DNA from: Chloroflexi bacterium UBA4730
Lineage (GTDB): Bacteria > Chloroflexota > Limnocylindria > P2-11E
DNA length: 9,859 nt
Assembly: GCA_002404155.1 (NCBI GenBank)
Contig: DHJC01000003.1
Location: forward strand, 1-9,859
Direction: 5' to 3'
The notes beneath the pieces are model-generated. The model did no database searches and was not told the DNA's origin. It saw only the letters and a list, made by a program, of their open reading frames with translations. A program made the position numbers and the translations under genes. Of the stretch, positions 6,684 through 9,859 are shown piece after piece; position 1 is the first letter of the stretch; the number at the start of each line of letters is the position of its first letter.

Positions 6684-7942
6684 TTGCTGCCCGTGCTTGT
6701 CCGTTCATTTTTCTTTGGTGTCCAGCGCAGACCGACCGAGGTGGTTGGCTGAGGCGCCGCATCGCCTGGCTCGAGCGATCGCGCGGTCGAGGTGGAGTCC
6801 AGGAGCCGCTGAGCAAGGCGACCGGCGATCACTTCGCGGGGAGATCGCGCTCCTGGCGGAATCTCGATCGCGAGCATCTCCGACAGATCGGCGAATAGAT
6901 GCGGCGAGGGCAAGTAACGTCTGCCCCGGCGCTCCCCGACAGCGTCAACGAGACCCGTGGAGGCTAGGCGCGCAAGGTCGGTGGTGACCGTCTGTCGCGA
7001 GGTGATGTCGGCCGAGTCCTTGTAGTACCTCGCCGTGATCTCACGTCCATTGAATGCGTCCCAGAGTGCGTTAGCGGAGCGTGCAGGCAACTCTCGCCGC
7101 TTGCACAATTCCTCGAAGGCTGCCCAGATGCGGCTCTCCGTGCGCTCTCGTAGGTCAAGCCTGCGGACCTGTTCGAGCTGCGCGGTCACGTGAGCTTCGA
7201 CGAACTGCGTAACGTCAGCGGCTTCCTCGAACGTCCGGCCAAGGCAATCGAACGCCGCGTAGTAGGCCGGGATGTTGCGACCCCACCACTCCTCGAGCGA
7301 GCAGAACTCAGGGTGGCGGAAGCCACCGCGAAACATGGCCAGCGAGGCCAAGATCCGTGCAGTCCGGCCGTTGCCGTTCCGAAATGGGTGGATCGCCGCC
7401 GTCGCGATGTGTAGCCAGGCGGCCGTGATCGCCGGATGGTGACCCGATTCGATCACGCACGCACACACTTCGTCCACCAGCGCAGGTACGCGGCTGCCGT
7501 GTGGCGGCTCGAAGACGACGGCGCCGGTTGCTTGGTCGACGACGGACGTGTCCCCGCGCCGAAGGCGACCCGCTCCATCGGCTTCGCCGCCCCCGACTAC
7601 GCGGTCCTGGAGATTCGTCAGGAGTCCCTGGTCCCACCGAAACGTCGGATCGTCGGCGCGCTGAAGCACAGATCGCATGGCTGATCGATAGCCGCGAACG
7701 AGTTCAGCGTCTTCGTTCGAAACCCGGGTCGGCACGTCATCCGCAAAGATCCGTCGTACGTCATCGGCGGTCACGTTCACGCCTTCCATTCGCGTGGAGG
7801 CTGCGACGCTTTCGGCTTCAAGATCGCGGCGGAGTCGCCCGTGCCATGTGAGGACAAGCGGCCAGGAAAGCTCGAGCTTCGCTTTCCATTCGTCGAGTTC
7901 CGCAGTGAGGTTCCCGAGGCGGCTTGAGTCGAAGGGGAACAT
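6680..7942 (-). CDS. Fic-family protein (probable AMP transferase) with N-terminal autoinhibitory motif and C-terminal winged helix
   Basis: Fic enzymes usually transfer AMP from ATP to a hydroxyl group on target proteins. This 420-residue protein has three parts. The N-terminal Fic_N-like region carries S49-T-R-M-E53-G54, which fits the inhibitory pattern (S/T)xxxE(G/N); placement before the core makes it a class II, self-inhibited Fic. The core contains the catalytic motif at 185-196, HPFRNGNGRTAR, with H185, both loop glycines, R193 and R196. The usual Asp/Glu at 189 is Asn. The C-terminal part includes a likely winged helix-turn-helix (about 300-345, with SRQTVTTDLARLASTGLV) and a disordered polar tail. 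The ATG at 7940-7942 has no ribosome binding site, so the message may be leaderless. The gene is visibly richer in A/T than its neighbours and lies between housekeeping genes, which suggests acquisition by transfer. No separate antitoxin gene is seen, as expected for class II. Confidence 0.9.
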   Translation of the reverse strand: MFPFDSSRLGNLTAELDEWKAKLELSWPLVLTWHGRLRRDLEAESVAASTRMEGVNVTADDVRRIFADDVPTRVSNEDAELVRGYRSAMRSVLQRADDPTFRWDQGLLTNLQDRVVGGGEADGAGRLRRGDTSVVDQATGAVVFEPPHGSRVPALVDEVCACVIESGHHPAITAAWLHIATAAIHPFRNGNGRTARILASLAMFRGGFRHPEFCSLEEWWGRNIPAYYAAFDCLGRTFEEAADVTQFVEAHVTAQLEQVRRLDLRERTESRIWAAFEELCKRRELPARSANALWDAFNGREITARYYKDSADITSRQTVTTDLARLASTGLVDAVGERRGRRYLPSPHLFADLSEMLAIEIPPGARSPREVIAGRLAQRLLDSTSTARSLEPGDAAPQPTTSVGLRWTPKKNERTSTGSN

Positions 7943-7951
7943 GGCAATAGT

Positions 7952-7971
7952 ATGCCTAATTGACTAGGCAT
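7952..7971. promoter_or_regulatory. Operator-like 7-6-7 inverted repeat upstream of fic
   Basis: ATGCCTA (7952-7958) and TAGGCAT (7965-7971) are perfect inverted arms around a 6-base spacer. The repeat begins ten bases upstream of the fic start codon, within the 103-base divergent region. On the - strand, possible -10 elements (TACTAT or CATACT, + strand 7947-7954) touch or overlap one arm, so a dimeric protein bound here would block fic transcription. The winged helix of the Fic protein is a possible ligand, which would give autoregulation; this is inference. On the + strand, TTGACT (7960-7965) inside the repeat resembles a -35, but no -10 is found at the right distance. Confidence 0.55.
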
Positions 7972-8032
7972 TAGTCCACGCTTTGCCGGTCGCTATCAAA
8001 TAGAACATTCGTTCCCAGCACGAATCCGAACA

Positions 8033-8038
8033 TACACT
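8033..8038 (+). promoter_or_regulatory. Possible -10 element for a leaderless nucleotidyltransferase transcript
   Basis: TACACT ends seven bases before the ATG at 8046, so a transcript started at the usual distance would begin at or next to the start codon. No Shine-Dalgarno sequence precedes this ATG (CGGCCCG), which fits a leaderless message. The -35 region is poor (TTCGTT at 8008-8013 is the best I see), so the call is tentative. The rest of the 7943-8045 intergenic stretch shows only the inverted repeat annotated separately. Confidence 0.3.
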
Positions 8039-8045
8039 CGGCCCG

Positions 8046-9859
8046 ATGCAGGCCGTCGTCATGGCCGGCGGCGAGGGGAGCCGCCTCAGACCGCTGACGA
8101 TCAACCGTCCGAAGCCGATGGTGTCGATCGTCAACAAGCCCTGTCTCGGCCACATCTTCGATCTCCTGAAGCGGCACGGCATCGAGGACGCGTTCGTCAC
8201 CCTCCAATACCTGGCGTCGGTCATCCAGGACAGCTACGGCGAGGGCGGGGCGGTCGGCATGCGGCTCCGGTACAGCGTGGAAGAGACGCCGCTCGGCACC
8301 GGAGGGTCGGTGCGGCAGATCGGCGCCGCGCTCGACGATACGTTCCTCGTCATCTCCGGGGATGCGCTGACCGATCTCGACCTCTCGAAGGTGATCGCGT
8401 TCCACAAGGAGCGCAAGGCCGCCGTCACCCTCACGCTCGTGCGGGTGGCGAATCCGCTCGAGTACGGCGTGGTCATCACCCAGCCGGACGGGCGGATCTC
8501 GAAGTTCCTCGAGAAGCCGTCGTGGGGCGAGGTGTTCTCGGACACGATCAACACCGGCATCTACATCATCGAGCCGCGCGTGCTCGAGCGGTACGCCATC
8601 GGCGAGAAGTTCGACTTCAGCAAGGACCTCTTCCCGCAGCTGCTGGCCGACGGCGAGCCGCTGTACGGCTACGTCGCCGAGGGGTACTGGACCGACGTCG
8701 GTTCGATCGCCGAGTACAGCCGGGCGAATGCCGATCTCCTCTTCGGGAAGATGAAGACCGATCCGCTGGGCATCGAGATCCTGCCCGGCGTGTTCGCCGG
8801 CGGCCAGGTCGAGATCGAGCCGACGGCGAAGCTCACCGGGCCGATCTATCTCGGCGCGGGCGTGCGGATCGGCGGCGGCGCCGTGATCATCGGGCCGACC
8901 GTGCTGCGCGACGCGGTGGCCGTTGACCAGTTCGCGCACGTCGAGAGCTCGATCGTCTGGCGCAACAGCTACGTCGGCGAGCGCGCGGATCTCCGGGGCA
9001 CGATCGTCGGCCGGCACTGCGCGCTGAAGGCCCGCGTCGTGCTCGAGGAAGGGAGCGTCGTCGGCGACAACTCCGTGATCAACGAGGGCGCTCGGGTCCG
9101 GGCGTCGGTGAAGATCTGGCCGGACAAGCAGGTCGAAGGTGGCGCGGTCGTCGCCTCCAGCCTGATCTGGGGCTCGCAGGGCCGGCGGTCGCTGTTCGGA
9201 CGATTCGGCGTCACCGGCCTGGTGAACGTGGATCTCACGCCCGAGTTCGCCGCGCGGCTCGGGTCGGCGTACGCGTCCTCGATCCCGAGCGGCACGACCG
9301 TCACGATGAACCGCGATCAGCACCGCAGCAGCCGGATGCTCAAACGTGCGCTCATGGGCGGCATCGTCGGCGCCGGCGTGCACGTGGCCGACCTCACCCA
9401 GGCCCCGCTCCCGATCGGCCGGTTCCAGACGCGCCGGATGGGCGCGGCCGGCGGCGTGCATGTCCGCATCTCGCCGTTCGACGTGCGGGTCTGCGATATC
9501 AAGTTCTTCGACCGCCAGGCGCTCGACATGGACAAGGCCCAGGAGCGCAAGGTCGAGAACGTCTTTTTCCGCGAGGACTTCCGCCGGAGCTCGTACGACG
9601 ACGTCGGCCGGATCATCGAGATCCCGCGGGTGGGTGAGGAGTACAGCGAGGCGTTCCTGCGTGAGGTCAAGCACAAGCGCGAGATCAGCGACGCGAAGTT
9701 CAAGATCGTCCTCAACTACTCGCACGGCACGGCGGCGCAACACCTCCCGCAGCTCATGGAGGCGCTCAACGTCGAGGTCATCGGGATCAACTCGGTGGTG
9801 TCGGAGAACATCGGTTCGCGCTCGCTCGAGGAGTTCCAGCAGCAGATGCGCGAGCTCGC
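8046..9859 (+). CDS. Sugar-phosphate nucleotidyltransferase fused to a phosphomannomutase-like domain (N-terminal part; likely mannose-1-phosphate guanylyltransferase type)
   Basis: The frame is open for about 604 codons and leaves the window without a stop. Residues 1-235 form a nucleotidyltransferase: MAGGEGSRLRPLTINRPKP (6-24) is the nucleotide-binding loop, D106 in ISGDALTD the likely metal ligand, and EKPSWG, NTGIYIIEP and WTDVGS are further family motifs. Residues 243-375 are a left-handed beta-helix of hexapeptide repeats. From about 385 a phosphoglucomutase/phosphomannomutase-like region begins: FGRFGVTGLVN matches FGTDGIRG, and SGTTVTMNRDQHRSSRML follows. Where active mutases have TASHNP, this has RISPFD (474-479), keeping serine S476 but not the His-Asn pair. 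The sugar-phosphate binding and metal loop (DGDxDR) would lie past the window end. Such fusions are annotated as mannose-1-phosphate guanylyltransferases and would supply GDP-mannose for glycans; GDP rather than another nucleotide is an inference. ATG 8046 is the first in-frame start that keeps the whole loop. Confidence 0.88.
   Translation, partial: MQAVVMAGGEGSRLRPLTINRPKPMVSIVNKPCLGHIFDLLKRHGIEDAFVTLQYLASVIQDSYGEGGAVGMRLRYSVEETPLGTGGSVRQIGAALDDTFLVISGDALTDLDLSKVIAFHKERKAAVTLTLVRVANPLEYGVVITQPDGRISKFLEKPSWGEVFSDTINTGIYIIEPRVLERYAIGEKFDFSKDLFPQLLADGEPLYGYVAEGYWTDVGSIAEYSRANADLLFGKMKTDPLGIEILPGVFAGGQVEIEPTAKLTGPIYLGAGVRIGGGAVIIGPTVLRDAVAVDQFAHVESSIVWRNSYVGERADLRGTIVGRHCALKARVVLEEGSVVGDNSVINEGARVRASVKIWPDKQVEGGAVVASSLIWGSQGRRSLFGRFGVTGLVNVDLTPEFAARLGSAYASSIPSGTTVTMNRDQHRSSRMLKRALMGGIVGAGVHVADLTQAPLPIGRFQTRRMGAAGGVHVRISPFDVRVCDIKFFDRQALDMDKAQERKVENVFFREDFRRSSYDDVGRIIEIPRVGEEYSEAFLREVKHKREISDAKFKIVLNYSHGTAAQHLPQLMEALNVEVIGINSVVSENIGSRSLEEFQQQMREL

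Noticed and set aside
6667..6712. GCGC/GCGC mini-hairpin followed some 30 bases later by TTTTT as a terminator of the + strand operon
   Set aside because: The stem is four base pairs and the T-run is too far away; the T-run lies in the fic coding sequence.
7960..7999. TTGACT (7960-7965) as -35 with TATCAA (7994-7999) as -10
   Set aside because: The spacing is 28 bases, far from the 16-18 needed.
7971..9743. 590-codon open frame on the - strand opposite the nucleotidyltransferase fusion
   Set aside because: The product is a repetitive Arg/Asp/Val/Leu-rich chain, whereas the + strand frame has clear nucleotidyltransferase, hexapeptide and mutase-like motifs.
1..9859. CRISPR array, tRNA or rRNA genes, insertion sequence ends
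   Set aside because: No regularly spaced repeats, cloverleaf-like sequence, rRNA segments or transposase motifs were seen; the intein is the only mobile element.

Overview
This is a high-GC bacterial window dominated by a sulfur-mobilisation (SUF) iron-sulfur cluster operon on the + strand. The scaffold/transfer protein is of the SufU type, there is no sufA or sufE in view, and GTG starts are frequent. Together these suggest a high-GC Terrabacteria lineage such as Chloroflexota or Actinomycetota. That placement is an inference from gene content and style only.

Layout. Positions 1-261 hold the C-terminal end of sufC (ABC ATPase). It is followed by sufS (cysteine desulfurase), sufU, sufB, sufD and a Rieske-type [2Fe-2S] ferredoxin, ending at 6126. 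Most junctions overlap by one to four bases, so translation is probably coupled. The exception is a 43-base gap with a strong ribosome binding site in front of sufB. sufB carries an in-frame 359-residue intein with a two-motif LAGLIDADG endonuclease. It sits directly before the cysteine that corresponds to the sulfur-acceptor cysteine of E. coli SufB. The encoded pathway is: SufS takes sulfur from cysteine, SufU accepts it, and the SufB-SufC-SufD complex builds the cluster. The Rieske protein is probably an electron carrier or client.

Downstream, a perfect 10-bp inverted repeat (6146-6186) covers the ribosome binding site of a 67-residue unknown protein. That gene abuts a stand-alone Lrp/AsnC ligand-binding (RAM) domain protein, which ends at 6683.

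On the - strand (6680-7942) is a Fic-family protein (probable AMP transferase) with an N-terminal inhibitory motif and a C-terminal winged helix. It converges on the RAM gene so closely that both stop codons share one CTAG. Its start is preceded by a 7-6-7 inverted repeat that looks like an operator. This gene is visibly less GC-rich than its neighbours and may be an acquired module.

From 8046 to the window end runs the first about 604 codons of a + strand fusion protein: sugar-phosphate nucleotidyltransferase, left-handed beta-helix, and a phosphomannomutase-like domain whose catalytic loop is degenerate. The 103-base divergent region between it and fic carries the inverted repeat and possible leaderless promoters. 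I see no RNA genes, CRISPR arrays, insertion sequences or convincing intrinsic terminators.
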